Below the pieces are notes generated by a model, which was not told where the DNA came from, did no database searches, and saw nothing but the letters and a program-made list of their open reading frames with translations. A stretch of 64,000 nt of DNA from Actinomycetes bacterium (lineage in GTDB: Bacteria > Actinomycetota > Actinomycetes > Propionibacteriales > Propionibacteriaceae), in the NCBI GenBank assembly GCA_023392635.1, contig JAEVYS010000006.1, positions 25,113 to 89,112 of the forward strand, written 5' to 3'. Below, piece after piece: positions 42,888-52,610 of the stretch (position 1 is the stretch's first letter; each line of letters begins with the position of its first letter). The position numbers and the translations under genes were made by a program.

Positions 42888-45800
42888 ATGACCACCACCA
42901 TCCAGGCGACGGCCCTGCCCTATTCCCTCGCCGACGACGCGCCGTTCCAGCTCACCGTGTTCTTCACGCACAAGCTGGTCGGCGGGCAGGTCCTGCTCTC
43001 CGACTACCCGGCCGCCGCGGACTGGGTGAACACGTTGGCCGGCGGTACCCTCACGCTCACCACGTCACTCGACCCCGCCACCGCGTTGCCGTTGCGGGTG
43101 GTGTCCGCCCCCGACCCCGCGGCGTGGACCGCCGCACTCCCACCGGACACGCCGGTGGCGGGGTTTCCCGAGCCGAAGCTCTCCGACGCGACCTGGCACA
43201 CCAACCCGGCGAGCCGGATGAGCGACCACGCCGTCGATCTCCACCTCGCGGCGATCACCGCGTCGCCGACGCGCCGCCCGCCCCTCGCGGGCGACCCGGT
43301 GGCGGGCGGCCTGCTGCAGGCACTCGCGTCACTCGACCAGGACGGGCCGTTGGCCAGGTTGCTGCGCGAGGCGCCCGCCCGCGCCCGCCGCGACCTTCAG
43401 CTGCCGGCGAGGCGACTCCGGGACGCCCTCACCACCATCGGCCCGCTTACCGGGCCCGAGAACTCCGACACCGGGCACGACCGCGGCTTCATCCCCGACC
43501 CGCCGCCGTACCAGTCCGAGATCACCGACGTGCGTTCCCCCATCCAGGAGTTGCTGGAGGACCCCGACGCGGATCGCCGCGTGACCAGCCGGCTGGACGG
43601 GATGGTCGGCCAGAACCTGGCCGGGAACCCGAACCTCCAGTTGATGGTGGACGCGCACGCGATGCGCCGGTACTACGAGCGTCCCGAGCAGCCGCAGCCG
43701 GTGAACCCTCCGCCGTCGCCAGTGCCGGATGCGGCGCCGAGCCCCCGTCCCGACCGTCCCCAGCACGACTTCCACGCCAAGGTCGGTTCTTTCGGTTCGA
43801 CGCCGGCCCTGCTGCGCCCGCTCGGGCTCGCCGTCGACGTCGTCCTCGACGGCCTCGATGCGGCGCAGGCCCGAGCCGCGCTCGCCGGCGCCACCTGGGT
43901 GAGTGTCGGCTTCGCGTCCCCGGCAGCCGACGTACAGGTCCTTCCCCCGCGGCGCACCGCGGTGGTGGTGGGGGGCGACGTGTTCATGGCCCGGTCGAGC
44001 GCGGCCTGGGTCGGCGGGGCCGTCCCCCTCGGCGACGACGAGTGGGTCGTCCTCGACACCGATCCGGACGCGTCCGGGCTGAAGCTCGACCAGCACGCCC
44101 GCACCCTGGCCGCCCACTACGCCAGCGAGGCGAACGGCGACCCGGCGACTTCGGCCCCCGGGACCCTGCGGGCCACGGGGTTCGCGATCGCGCGCCGCGA
44201 GCGGGCTGATCAGCTCAAGGCCCGGCTGAAGGACGCCGAGGCCCTCGCCGCCGACGACGGCAGTCGCGAGTTGCTGCTGGACGATCTGGTGCGCGGCATC
44301 CGGGTGGAGGTGTGGGACGACCGCACGAAGCAGTGGCACAGCCTGCACCGCCGGATCGTCACGGTGACGGCCGAGCCGGCCGGCCTGCCGATCCTCACTG
44401 ACACCCCCGACGTCGGGTTCCTCCAGCTGTCCGCGCTCAACACCGGTCCGGGTGGCGCGGACGCGGGCTACTACCTGCACGAGGTGGTGGCCGGCTGGGA
44501 CGGCTGGAGCCTGTCGGCACCGCGTCCGGGCCTCACCATCGTCCACGTCGAGCCACCAGGCCCCGACGGCAACACCGAGGTGGTCGTGCCGGCCCCTCCC
44601 GACCAGCCGATCGACGGCGCCCACGTGACCTCGCGGGTCGCCCCGGCGTCGCTGCCCCGGCTCCGCTACGGGATGTCCTACAGCTTCCGGGTGCTGGCGG
44701 TCGACCTGGCCGGCAACTCGGTGCCCCAGGTCACCTCGCCGCGACGTCCGCCGGCACGACCCGGACGCGCGGCGCTGGCTGCTGCCCGGGCACACCTCGA
44801 CCGGCTGCGCGAGTCGTACGAGCGTCGCGACGGAGCGGGGATCGCAGCCTCGGTGCAGCGCGCGCTCGCCGACGCCCCCCTTCCCGGGAGGGGCAGCCCG
44901 GAGGCACACCTGCCGGCCGAGTTGCTGTCCGGTGACGAGCGGATCGACGCCACCCTTCGGGGCCTCGTCGCCGAGGCGGCCGGGATCCGGCCCGAGCCGT
45001 CGCCGGTCCAGCGCGCGTTCGACGACGTCGCAGCGGCCGCGCGCATCCTGGCCGCGTCACCACGTGCGGCCGCGAGGGTCCGCCCCCAACTCTCCGAGGA
45101 CGTGGCGGACTTCGCCCGCCTGGCCCGCAACGACGACCTGCGGCTGCCCGACAACCTGCGGCTGCCGGTCCGTTCGGTGGTCACCGTGCCGCGCCCGTAC
45201 CTGCGCTGGGAGCCGGTGCCGTTCCCCGTGCTCGTGCCCAGACAGGAATTGGGGACGGGCGAACAGCCGGCCGTCCTCGTGGTCCGCAGCGGGGCGCCCG
45301 GCGGACCGGCCGTGGACGAACGGGCGAGCGCGGAGCGACACCTCGCAGCTCCCAAGGCCACCCAGCTCGAGGCGGAGGCTGCCGGCGCCTTCGATGCAGC
45401 GATCGGGACGCAGGACGCGGCGGAGATCAAGCGGCTGTACGCGGTGGCGCTCGCCGAGCGGGGCACGCTGATGGACCAGTTCGTCCCCAGCCTCACCAGG
45501 CCGCGCGACACCGACGAGCAGCCCGGGATCGCGCTGGCCGACCGTCCGGGTGCCGACATCACCTCGCCGAACCGGGCCACGCTGGCGGACATCACGGCCG
45601 AGCGGGGGCGCCCGATCGGCGAGGGCCAGTACGTGCTGCACGACGTGGACGCGCTGCGCCTGCCCTACCTGCCCGACCCGTACGCCAGCGGTGTCTCCCT
45701 GGTGTTCTACGAGGCCGGCGCCCCGCACGCCGTGGCAGAGCCGAGGGCGTTGCAGGCGGTGTCGGTGCCCTACCCGGGAACGTGGCCCACCCTGCAACCC

Positions 45801-47750
45801 CTGCGGCTGGTCCTGGAGCCGGGCGAGGAGCTCGGCGCCTCGGTCGACGGGCACGTGGTCCGCGTGACGCTGCCGCCGGGCGTGCAGGTCCGGGCTGCGC
45901 TGGCCAGCACGGTGGACGTCGCACAGCTGGACAAGTTCGGGCTGTGGCGCTCGCATCTGGCCAGCGTGGCCGACCCCGCCGATGGCTACACCACCGACGA
46001 GGTGGTGGCGGCGGCAGCGCTCCAGCGGGCCGCGTCGTCCGGGTGGACGTGGTGGCTCACCCCGTCCACCGACCTGCGCCTCGTGCACGCCGTCCCGGTA
46101 CCGGTGCGACCGCCGGAGCTTTCGGCACTCAGCCTGTTCCTGCGCCCGCAGGGGCGGTCCGTGGCCGCCCTCACCGGACTGGTCCACCTTCACGGCGCAA
46201 GTACCGACGTCCTGCTGGTCACGGCGACCTGGAGCGAACAGGTGGACGACCCCTCATCCGACCGGCCCCAGGAGGTGTCGAAGTCGGACGTGGTGGTGCG
46301 CTCTGCGGTCGGGGAGAACGAGCGGACCGGCGTGTTGTTCCTCTACGACTTCCAGCCGACCGGGGCGCTGGCGCAGGCGCTGGGCGGCATCGGCTTCCAC
46401 AAGATGGTGCAGACCTTCCCCGACACCCACTACCGGCGCGTGGTCTACGTGCCCAGCGGCACGACGCGGTTCGCTGAGTACTTCACCGCCGGCCAGGTGC
46501 CGAGCGACCCACCGTCGGGTGAGCCCGTCGTGCTGGACATCCCGTCTTCGGCCCGGCCGGCAGCACCCACCGTGCTGGACGCGGTGCCACTGCTGAGGTG
46601 GGAGTCCCTGCCCGAGCCGTCCGAGCCGTTCGCGTGGCGCCAGGTACGACGCTCCGGCGTGCGGGTGTGGCTGGCGCGTCCGTGGTTCTCCTCCGGCGAC
46701 GGGGAGTTGCTCGGCGTCCTGGTGTTCGACCCGAACGAATGGGTGCAGGGGCCGCAGGGCTGGCAGTCCCAGCCGAAGGCGCTGGCGGCGCCGGACGCAG
46801 CGACGAGCCTGTGGGCTGCCGACCCGATCGTGAAGCGGGGTGGCGACACGACCAGCCCGACCGTGCCCCCGCTGCTGGGTACCGACCAGCTGCTGCTCGA
46901 TGTCCTCGAGACCGCCGCGGCATCGAGCGTCGGCATCGCGCCACCGCTGCACGGCATGGTGCCCGGTGGGCGCGACCGGGGCTGGCCCGCCGCGCCGGGC
47001 AACCCGGTGGCCGTGGCCGCCGCGGTGCCGCTGCTCGACGTGCAGGGCCGTCCGTCCGCGCGGGTTCTCGGGTACCGGCCCGAGTTCGACGAGGCGACCA
47101 GACGATGGTTCGTCGACATCAACCTGCAGGAGACTCCGGCGCTGTGGCCCTTCCTCCGTCTTGCCGTGGCGCGATACCAGCCGCACTCGATCGAAGGCTG
47201 CGCGCTTTCGCCCGTGGCGCTCACCGGCTGGGTGCAGCCGTTGCCTACGCGAACGCTCACGGTCAATCGGCCGGACGCGGGCCACGTCCAGGTGACCCTC
47301 ACCGGCGTGGTGAACTGGCTGCGGTTCGACGACCTGCCCCGTGACCTGCCCGGGGAGCAGTTGAGCGCCGACAGTCCGACCGGCCAGGATGCGGCGCGCG
47401 CGATGCGGCTGCAGCAGTCGCGGACGGTCAGGGCGAGCGTCCAGCACCGTCCGGACGGCGCCGGCGACCTCGAATGGGAGGTGGTGTCGACGACCCTGCT
47501 GCTCGCGGTCAGCGTGCAGGAGGACACCGGCTACCGCGCCACCTGGACCGGTGCGGTGGTGCTGCCGGCCGGCGCGGGGACGCCCGATGGGGACGCCGCC
47601 GGTCTCCCCGGGCTGCGCCGACCGGGCGCGGAGTCGTCGTGGCGGGTGCTGGTGGAGGAGCACGAGCTCTTCGACGCCGACCCCGAGGTGCCCGGTCAGG
47701 CCGTCGCGACCTCCCTGAGGTTGGTCTACGCCGATGAGGTGTACCTGTGA
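42888..47750 (+). CDS. Very large protein of unknown function, second of a coupled pair (1620 aa)
   Basis: Start ATG at 42888 with AGGAG 7 bases upstream. No signal peptide or membrane helix. Mostly beta-rich multidomain protein; a fibronectin-III-like unit is suggested near residues 505-617 (YYLHEVVAGWDGWSLS; YGMSYSFRVLAVDLAGNSV). An Ala/Arg-rich helical insertion follows (about 620-735). Several segments contain paired Trp and Gly-Pro turns typical of surface or particle proteins. No catalytic motif recognised. It is transcribed with the 1089-aa gene. The 3' end converges on the scramblase-like gene with 56 bases between stops, where the lower-GC block begins. Confidence 0.7.
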   Translation: MTTTIQATALPYSLADDAPFQLTVFFTHKLVGGQVLLSDYPAAADWVNTLAGGTLTLTTSLDPATALPLRVVSAPDPAAWTAALPPDTPVAGFPEPKLSDATWHTNPASRMSDHAVDLHLAAITASPTRRPPLAGDPVAGGLLQALASLDQDGPLARLLREAPARARRDLQLPARRLRDALTTIGPLTGPENSDTGHDRGFIPDPPPYQSEITDVRSPIQELLEDPDADRRVTSRLDGMVGQNLAGNPNLQLMVDAHAMRRYYERPEQPQPVNPPPSPVPDAAPSPRPDRPQHDFHAKVGSFGSTPALLRPLGLAVDVVLDGLDAAQARAALAGATWVSVGFASPAADVQVLPPRRTAVVVGGDVFMARSSAAWVGGAVPLGDDEWVVLDTDPDASGLKLDQHARTLAAHYASEANGDPATSAPGTLRATGFAIARRERADQLKARLKDAEALAADDGSRELLLDDLVRGIRVEVWDDRTKQWHSLHRRIVTVTAEPAGLPILTDTPDVGFLQLSALNTGPGGADAGYYLHEVVAGWDGWSLSAPRPGLTIVHVEPPGPDGNTEVVVPAPPDQPIDGAHVTSRVAPASLPRLRYGMSYSFRVLAVDLAGNSVPQVTSPRRPPARPGRAALAAARAHLDRLRESYERRDGAGIAASVQRALADAPLPGRGSPEAHLPAELLSGDERIDATLRGLVAEAAGIRPEPSPVQRAFDDVAAAARILAASPRAAARVRPQLSEDVADFARLARNDDLRLPDNLRLPVRSVVTVPRPYLRWEPVPFPVLVPRQELGTGEQPAVLVVRSGAPGGPAVDERASAERHLAAPKATQLEAEAAGAFDAAIGTQDAAEIKRLYAVALAERGTLMDQFVPSLTRPRDTDEQPGIALADRPGADITSPNRATLADITAERGRPIGEGQYVLHDVDALRLPYLPDPYASGVSLVFYEAGAPHAVAEPRALQAVSVPYPGTWPTLQPLRLVLEPGEELGASVDGHVVRVTLPPGVQVRAALASTVDVAQLDKFGLWRSHLASVADPADGYTTDEVVAAAALQRAASSGWTWWLTPSTDLRLVHAVPVPVRPPELSALSLFLRPQGRSVAALTGLVHLHGASTDVLLVTATWSEQVDDPSSDRPQEVSKSDVVVRSAVGENERTGVLFLYDFQPTGALAQALGGIGFHKMVQTFPDTHYRRVVYVPSGTTRFAEYFTAGQVPSDPPSGEPVVLDIPSSARPAAPTVLDAVPLLRWESLPEPSEPFAWRQVRRSGVRVWLARPWFSSGDGELLGVLVFDPNEWVQGPQGWQSQPKALAAPDAATSLWAADPIVKRGGDTTSPTVPPLLGTDQLLLDVLETAAASSVGIAPPLHGMVPGGRDRGWPAAPGNPVAVAAAVPLLDVQGRPSARVLGYRPEFDEATRRWFVDINLQETPALWPFLRLAVARYQPHSIEGCALSPVALTGWVQPLPTRTLTVNRPDAGHVQVTLTGVVNWLRFDDLPRDLPGEQLSADSPTGQDAARAMRLQQSRTVRASVQHRPDGAGDLEWEVVSTTLLLAVSVQEDTGYRATWTGAVVLPAGAGTPDGDAAGLPGLRRPGAESSWRVLVEEHELFDADPEVPGQAVATSLRLVYADEVYL

Positions 47751-47806
47751 GCCGCGCCGCTCCGGCGGCCTCCGCGTCCGGCGTCACCCGACCTGAGCCG
47801 GTTCAG

Positions 47807-48940
47807 TCAGTCGTCCTGCCTGAATACTGTGTCCACAGCCAGCGAGGCCGCAACCACCAGAGAACGCAACGGATCTTCCAGCGGTCGGTGGATCTGGACG
47901 ACGTAGTGGTCGGCCTTTGTGAACCACTCCTTGGCCAGGCCCGCCGAGGTTCGCGTGATTCTGGCGACCTCGGCGCCTTCCCGGTCTTCGATCCGGAAGT
48001 CCCACTCATCGCGGTCTTCTACCTGGATCGAGCCGAGTACCTGACCGCCTGACTCCAGGCTGAAGCGGATATTGCCGAGATGACCGATCTTGCGTTCGAG
48101 GTTCACCGGTGAGAAGTGGTCGAGTAGACCCACGGTTCCCCGCACTAGACCAGTCAGTGCGCGCGAATTCTCCTGCACGATCTGGCCGATCTGGGAGCCG
48201 TCCCCACCGGACACTGTGACTGTCGACTTGACGACCTTCGCAGGACGCACCAACTTCATGACCACCCGACCACCTAGGTCGATCACTTCCAGTCTGCGCG
48301 TGCGGTCGTCGTCGGGTATCACCGACAATGCCTTCCTCATGAAGTTCTCGCCGACCTGCCTAACCGTGCCAATCTGGTGGCCGTACTGGTCGAAGATCGC
48401 ATACTCGGCCTTGACCTCGAACAGCTTGGCCTTCTGGTTGACGACGAGAATCTGCTCAGTGAAGAGGGGGCCCACACCGGCCTTGGCACTCTCGGTCAAC
48501 AGACCCAAGCCGAGGACCTGCTGCCTTACCTTCGGGTTTACAGGGGCCGCAGGGGTGGCGCCGGAAGGGTCGATTCCCTGGCGACCGTGGGAGCTCACAT
48601 GCTGGCTCCAGCAGCGTCCGTCCCACCAGCGGAACTCATATCGACCGAAGGGGTCCCTAGCCCACCGACCCTGCGCGGAGTCTGACGACGTAGTTGAAGG
48701 CACCTGGCTGTAGCCGGGTTGGTCCCACCGCGGGTCATCACGGTTCATCGACGGTTCGTAGCCCCGTTGACTCTGGGCCACAGGCGGCCCAGACTTCGCT
48801 TCAGCCGACACCGGCCCCAACGTCAGCGCTTGACCCCCTGGCCGGGCCGGCGCCACGTGCTCGGTCCAGCAGTTGCCGTCCCAATAGCGCTGAGATCCAT
48901 CCTGCTGGGCATACCAGCCCGCCGCGGCCGCTCCTGTCAT
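47807..48940 (-). CDS. DUF2510-LURP-one/scramblase-like protein
   Basis: 377 aa. Two short DUF2510 units lie at the N-terminus (GWYAQQDGSQRYWDGNCW at about 9-26 and RWARDPFGRYEFRWWDGRCW at about 90-110), a Trp-rich actinobacterial module. Residues about 165-360 resemble the tubby-like LURP-one/phospholipid scramblase fold: LFTEQILVVNQKAKLFEV, YAIFDQYGHQIGTVRQVG, a later VEDREGAEVARITRTSAGLA. Function is unknown; membrane lipid or stress sensing is often proposed. I chose the ATG at 48940 (GAGG upstream); a GTG at 48967 is possible. Lower GC than the genes to its left. Confidence 0.78.
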   Translation of the reverse strand: MTGAAAAGWYAQQDGSQRYWDGNCWTEHVAPARPGGQALTLGPVSAEAKSGPPVAQSQRGYEPSMNRDDPRWDQPGYSQVPSTTSSDSAQGRWARDPFGRYEFRWWDGRCWSQHVSSHGRQGIDPSGATPAAPVNPKVRQQVLGLGLLTESAKAGVGPLFTEQILVVNQKAKLFEVKAEYAIFDQYGHQIGTVRQVGENFMRKALSVIPDDDRTRRLEVIDLGGRVVMKLVRPAKVVKSTVTVSGGDGSQIGQIVQENSRALTGLVRGTVGLLDHFSPVNLERKIGHLGNIRFSLESGGQVLGSIQVEDRDEWDFRIEDREGAEVARITRTSAGLAKEWFTKADHYVVQIHRPLEDPLRSLVVAASLAVDTVFRQDD

Positions 48941-49319
48941 GCGCACTGCCTCGTCTCCATCGGACACTGAAAACACTCGTGTCGCCCGCGGGCATCCTCG
49001 CCCGGGTCTGTCCAACCGGAGAGCGCACTTGACTGCATGCTAGAGGGACGCGATTCCTTGCACCGGCGATTTGCTAACCTCCTCGAACTCAGAGGCACCC
49101 TCACCGGAAGCAGGGCCGGCGCTTTCGTGGACGAGGTGCATCGGCAAGACCCTGCTTCGGCCTGGAAGCAGCTCAATATCTGCCTTGACAGTTACTTCGG
49201 GCGGTTGCTCACGTGGCCGACGTACAGAGCGTCCCCGCATCCTGTGGCATGAGCGTGACTTGGCGGAAGCTCTGGGCGGGGTGCTTGATTGGGGGCATCA
49301 GCACCACCATCCTGAGTGC
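48941..49319. other. 379-base gap with a possible broken gene
   Basis: A plus-strand frame from ATG 49037 to a stop at 49252 has protein-like content (EVHRQDPASAWKQLNICLD), and the frame of the small HTH gene downstream stays open back to 49071 with plausible content before its ATG (HERDLAEALGGVLDWGH). The two frames overlap between 49071 and 49252. This looks like one older gene split by a frameshift, but chance is not excluded. No promoter recognised. Confidence 0.3.
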
Positions 49320-49550
49320 ATGACGGCTCGGGATGAGATCCTCGTAGCAATTGCGGCAGTCGCACGCTCGGACGGCACGTTCACTGTCGATGCAATCGTT
49401 GACGAACTCCGTCGGCGTGGCTCTCGCTACGCGGAGTCGACCATCCGCACTCATGTGATCAGTCGAATGTGCGCGAACTCTCCAGGGAATCATGCGGTCA
49501 CCTACAACGAGCTTGAACGGCTGGAGCCCGGCATCTACCGCCGGCGATAG
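49320..49550 (+). CDS. Small winged-helix-like protein (DUF7669-type)
   Basis: 76 aa. Pattern: DEILVAIAAVARSDGTFTVD, IVDELRRRGSRYAESTIRTH, then TYNELERLEPGIYRRR. This is the conserved form of a small HTH module that I associate with DUF7669-like proteins, often near restriction or defence genes. The start is uncertain: the ATG at 49320 has no good ribosome binding site and the frame is open upstream, so this may be the C-terminal domain of a longer or frameshifted protein. Confidence 0.5.
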   Translation: MTARDEILVAIAAVARSDGTFTVDAIVDELRRRGSRYAESTIRTHVISRMCANSPGNHAVTYNELERLEPGIYRRR

Positions 49551-49719
49551 CGATACCAGTTCGCGGCATGACAGGATGGATTCAGACCGGCCCACTGGCG
49601 CTGCCAGGTCAGCCGATGGCGCCTCGCCTGCCCTCGGTGCGCGGAATCCGCCAGCCCGGGGTACCGAGGTCAGGACTGCGCTCGGCGCGAACGCTCGCTG
49701 ACGGCCCCTGTCGCCCTGT

Positions 49720-51201
49720 CTAGGGCTCCAGAGACTTTTCTGCGACGAGAAGGCGGAATCGATTGACAACCAAGTCGCCCGACTTCGAGCTTCGGCGCTC
49801 TGCGGCGGCCAGCGCTTCGGAAGCGTAAGCTGTCCGACTCCCCGCCTCTTCCCGGGCCCAGAAGAGAGAGGCAATAGCGGCGAGATCAGGATCGTTTGCG
49901 CGCTCGAACTTAGCGACTGCATTTCGGTAAAGTTCGCGGCCTGTCTCTACCTCGCCAACTCGGAAAGCCAGCATGCCCTTCGTCGCGTCGTAAATCCCTT
50001 GATGCTTTGCCTCGACGTCCGCCAAATTGATCCTGGAGAACTCGACGACTGCGGCGCTAGTTTCACCCGTGAGCGCGAGGGCGACCGCCAAGTTGTTGCG
50101 AAGAGTCCAGTCATCGGGCTTTGATACCAGCCCCCGCCTTGCTGCAGTTACGGCAACTTCCGGCCTATCCACGGCAGCGACAGCTAACCAAGAAATGAAT
50201 GTCGCGGGCTCGGGCGCGAACGGTTGGTCTCGTAGCCAACACTTAGCCTTCCGCAAAGCACCCTCGAAATCTCCAGCGTGGACCAGGCTCCGACTCGAAG
50301 CTTCAAAGGACCCTGGCAGCTGGATTGCGGTTTCTTCCGGACGCAGCCGCACCCCGTTCTGACGGGCCCATTCGGCCTGCGCCAAGGAATTCTCCGTCGC
50401 CCCCCTAAGCGATAGCCGGGTTAGCTCAGTAGCCCGTTTGGAGGCACCGCTGTCGAGCTCTATCTTCGCCAGTGCGCCTCGAAGTTCGGTGAGGTGTTCG
50501 GCGGGCAACGACTCCGACAGTGCAAGCGCCTTGGCTCTACGAACGTTACGCGGAGCCACACCCATTGAGTCGCTAAGGCTCAGATCCGCTGCGAGGAGCC
50601 AGGGATCGTCCATCGCATCCGAGCGCGCAAGCCGCCTTCTTGCTTCGGCTGGGTCGCCACAGACCGTCGAAAGTCGGGCCATCGAGCGGAGAACGTAGCG
50701 ATTGCTGGGAGCGAGGCTGACGGCAACCCTCATGGCTGCCTCCGCCTCACTCTGATTACCGAGATTGATGTGCGCAAGCGCGAGATCGGTCCAGCGGATC
50801 GGGTTGCGCGGCTCACGGCCAAGGATCACCCGGTCATTTCGTGCTCGTGCCCGCCAGTGCACCTCCTCGTCGTCGAACGTCTCCGGCTCTTCCTGTGGTT
50901 CCACCGATGCTGCGCGCCTAGCGGGATCAAGCCATTTGTCCTCCGTCCCGAGTAGAAGCGCCCGCGCACGGTCAACGGAGTCGTTCTCCTGGCCAGAGAC
51001 TGTTGCCTGGGCCAGAAGATCCCCCGCTGTGAACCAGCCTGGATGTTCATCAAACTCCGAGGATGCCGCGTCTAGCGAGCGGAACCCGAGCGGCTCCCGC
51101 TGAAGAGACTTCGCGGATCCGAGTTCCGCGGTACTCCGACTGAAAGTGCGCCATCGTGGGAGTAGAGATCGATCCTCAACACCCAGCACTCGCGCTGTCA
51201 T
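49720..51201 (-). CDS. TPR-repeat protein coupled to the kinase gene
   Basis: 493 aa from the ATG at 51201, which overlaps the kinase stop (ATGA). The central and C-terminal parts (about 110-490) are tandem TPR-like helix pairs, e.g. IRWTDLALAHINLGNQSEAE with AMRVAVSLAPSNR, and PDDWTLRNNLAVALALTGET. The first 100 residues are not repeated and may hold the partner-binding or kinase-target region. No enzyme motif. GC is lower than the flanking chromosome. The overlap means stoichiometric production with the kinase; it is likely its substrate, scaffold or sensor. Confidence 0.78.
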   Translation of the reverse strand: MTARVLGVEDRSLLPRWRTFSRSTAELGSAKSLQREPLGFRSLDAASSEFDEHPGWFTAGDLLAQATVSGQENDSVDRARALLLGTEDKWLDPARRAASVEPQEEPETFDDEEVHWRARARNDRVILGREPRNPIRWTDLALAHINLGNQSEAEAAMRVAVSLAPSNRYVLRSMARLSTVCGDPAEARRRLARSDAMDDPWLLAADLSLSDSMGVAPRNVRRAKALALSESLPAEHLTELRGALAKIELDSGASKRATELTRLSLRGATENSLAQAEWARQNGVRLRPEETAIQLPGSFEASSRSLVHAGDFEGALRKAKCWLRDQPFAPEPATFISWLAVAAVDRPEVAVTAARRGLVSKPDDWTLRNNLAVALALTGETSAAVVEFSRINLADVEAKHQGIYDATKGMLAFRVGEVETGRELYRNAVAKFERANDPDLAAIASLFWAREEAGSRTAYASEALAAAERRSSKSGDLVVNRFRLLVAEKSLEP

Positions 51202-52250
51202 GCCCGTCCCACGTCGAGCCTCGCCCGCCGCTCCAGTAGGTCGAGCTTCGTCACAAAGCGAGTCAGGGAGTACTGGTCCTGCCGACCAATACGGGTGGCA
51301 TCGCCTCGACGAGAAGGGTCTGGCTCGCACAGCTGTCGAAGGATCTGCCCAACATCCGCACGAATAGCTTCTGGTGCAGCGTCCTCAACAGACGCTATGG
51401 CGCGCCCCATGGCGTCAGCGACGTACGGCAACACCTCTTGGAAGGTTCCCGACCAGCGTTGCCAGTGATAGAAAGGATGCAGTTCCCGAACAAGATGTGC
51501 GTTGATGGGCATCGCAGAGAAGCAGAATGAAACCATCCCGCCGAGTTGATAGATGTCTGCAGCGAGCCGGCACTGCGCGAACCCAGAGAGTACCGAGTGG
51601 TAGAGCGCTTCAGGGGGTGCGTAACTGAGGTCGCCAGCGTACTCCAGTTCATCGTATGGGCCGGGCGTGCCCGAGCTGATTACTCTACCTAGATCTCCAA
51701 TCTTGCCGCTTTCGTGTCGGCGTTCAGTTCCGAATACGAGCAAATTGGATGGCTTGACATCTTGATGTGAGATGCCTCGAGTGTGTAATTGGCGGAGACC
51801 AGTGGCGAGATCGTGGAGAAGGCGGAGTTTCAGCGGGGCATCGACTTCCGCAGTTTCGTTCAGCATTCGGCGCACATCCTTGTCCGCCATTTCGAAGATA
51901 ATGTAGCTGACGAGCCCGGGACTGAAGTCAGCCACGTTCATGTTGCCGTCATCAATCGCCGTGACCACGCGAGGCAGATTGGAGCATTGTCGAGCGATGT
52001 CGCGCTCGAAGTTGTAGGTCGTGACTGCCTCCTGGAGAAGCCCGGTCGGATCGACACCAACCCGGGCCTGCATAATCCATGCGTAGTTCAGCACCTTGCA
52101 GAAGGCTTGCTGGCCGTCCCGCTCAACGATGTAGTTGACCGAGAACTTGCCGCCCGTATCCCCGTCCTGCCGCGTCACTTTGTCTCGGACGCGCCACCCT
52201 CCCGGGAGGGTATAGCCCGTCAAGTTCTCCGCGACGTTTGTCGCACTCAT
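51198..52250 (-). CDS. Ser/Thr protein kinase-like protein
   Basis: 350 aa, a bare kinase domain without membrane helix or PASTA repeats. Key residues: Lys52 in FCKVLN, catalytic loop SHQDVKPSN (Asp164, Lys166, Asn169; HRD is HQD), metal-binding DLG (186-188) instead of DFG, and APPE (211-214). The glycine loop is weak. Catalytic residues are kept, so activity is likely, but the family is divergent from PknA/PknB. A perfect AGGAGG lies 5 bases before the ATG. It is followed by the TPR gene in overlap and preceded, across 360 bases, by the CHAT gene. Confidence 0.85.
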   Translation of the reverse strand: MSATNVAENLTGYTLPGGWRVRDKVTRQDGDTGGKFSVNYIVERDGQQAFCKVLNYAWIMQARVGVDPTGLLQEAVTTYNFERDIARQCSNLPRVVTAIDDGNMNVADFSPGLVSYIIFEMADKDVRRMLNETAEVDAPLKLRLLHDLATGLRQLHTRGISHQDVKPSNLLVFGTERRHESGKIGDLGRVISSGTPGPYDELEYAGDLSYAPPEALYHSVLSGFAQCRLAADIYQLGGMVSFCFSAMPINAHLVRELHPFYHWQRWSGTFQEVLPYVADAMGRAIASVEDAAPEAIRADVGQILRQLCEPDPSRRGDATRIGRQDQYSLTRFVTKLDLLERRARLDVGRA

Positions 52251-52610
52251 CTCGTCCTCCTAGGGGTCAACCGAAGGCTACTGCGCTCCACTGACGAAGA
52301 AGGCTGGACGAGGGCAGATCCCTGCCGCAGAGGCAGAGCAGCTTCCTCACTTACTCATGCCTGGAGTTCAGGGGCTCGCTCTGAGGGCAACGCGCGCATC
52401 GGAATGACCGAGCGGTCGCCGTCGCTCTGCTCGCGCTCCCAGTCCCTCCGGGTCCTATCCCGGATGAGCAACTCAGCTCACTTGTAGTTCAGCCGTGGGG
52501 TGCGGAGCGCGACAACTGCCTGTGGACGCCTGGGCCAAGTCGGGATGGTCAGTGAGCCGATATGGGTGGTGGCCCGTGTGTCGCTTGGTGACTACCTCAA
52601 CTCGCTCGGA
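52251..52610. other. 360-base gap between CHAT stop and kinase start
   Basis: No convincing gene. It contains a 6-bp hairpin TCCGGG-TCCTAT-CCCGGA at 52447-52464, without a T-run. It probably holds the promoter of the kinase-TPR pair; boxes could not be fixed. The gap implies that the kinase pair can be expressed separately from the CHAT gene. Confidence 0.35.

Noticed and set aside
36084..47750. Phage tail or contractile injection cluster
   Set aside because: The large proteins raised the idea, but no sheath, tube, baseplate, terminase or AAA loader gene is present.
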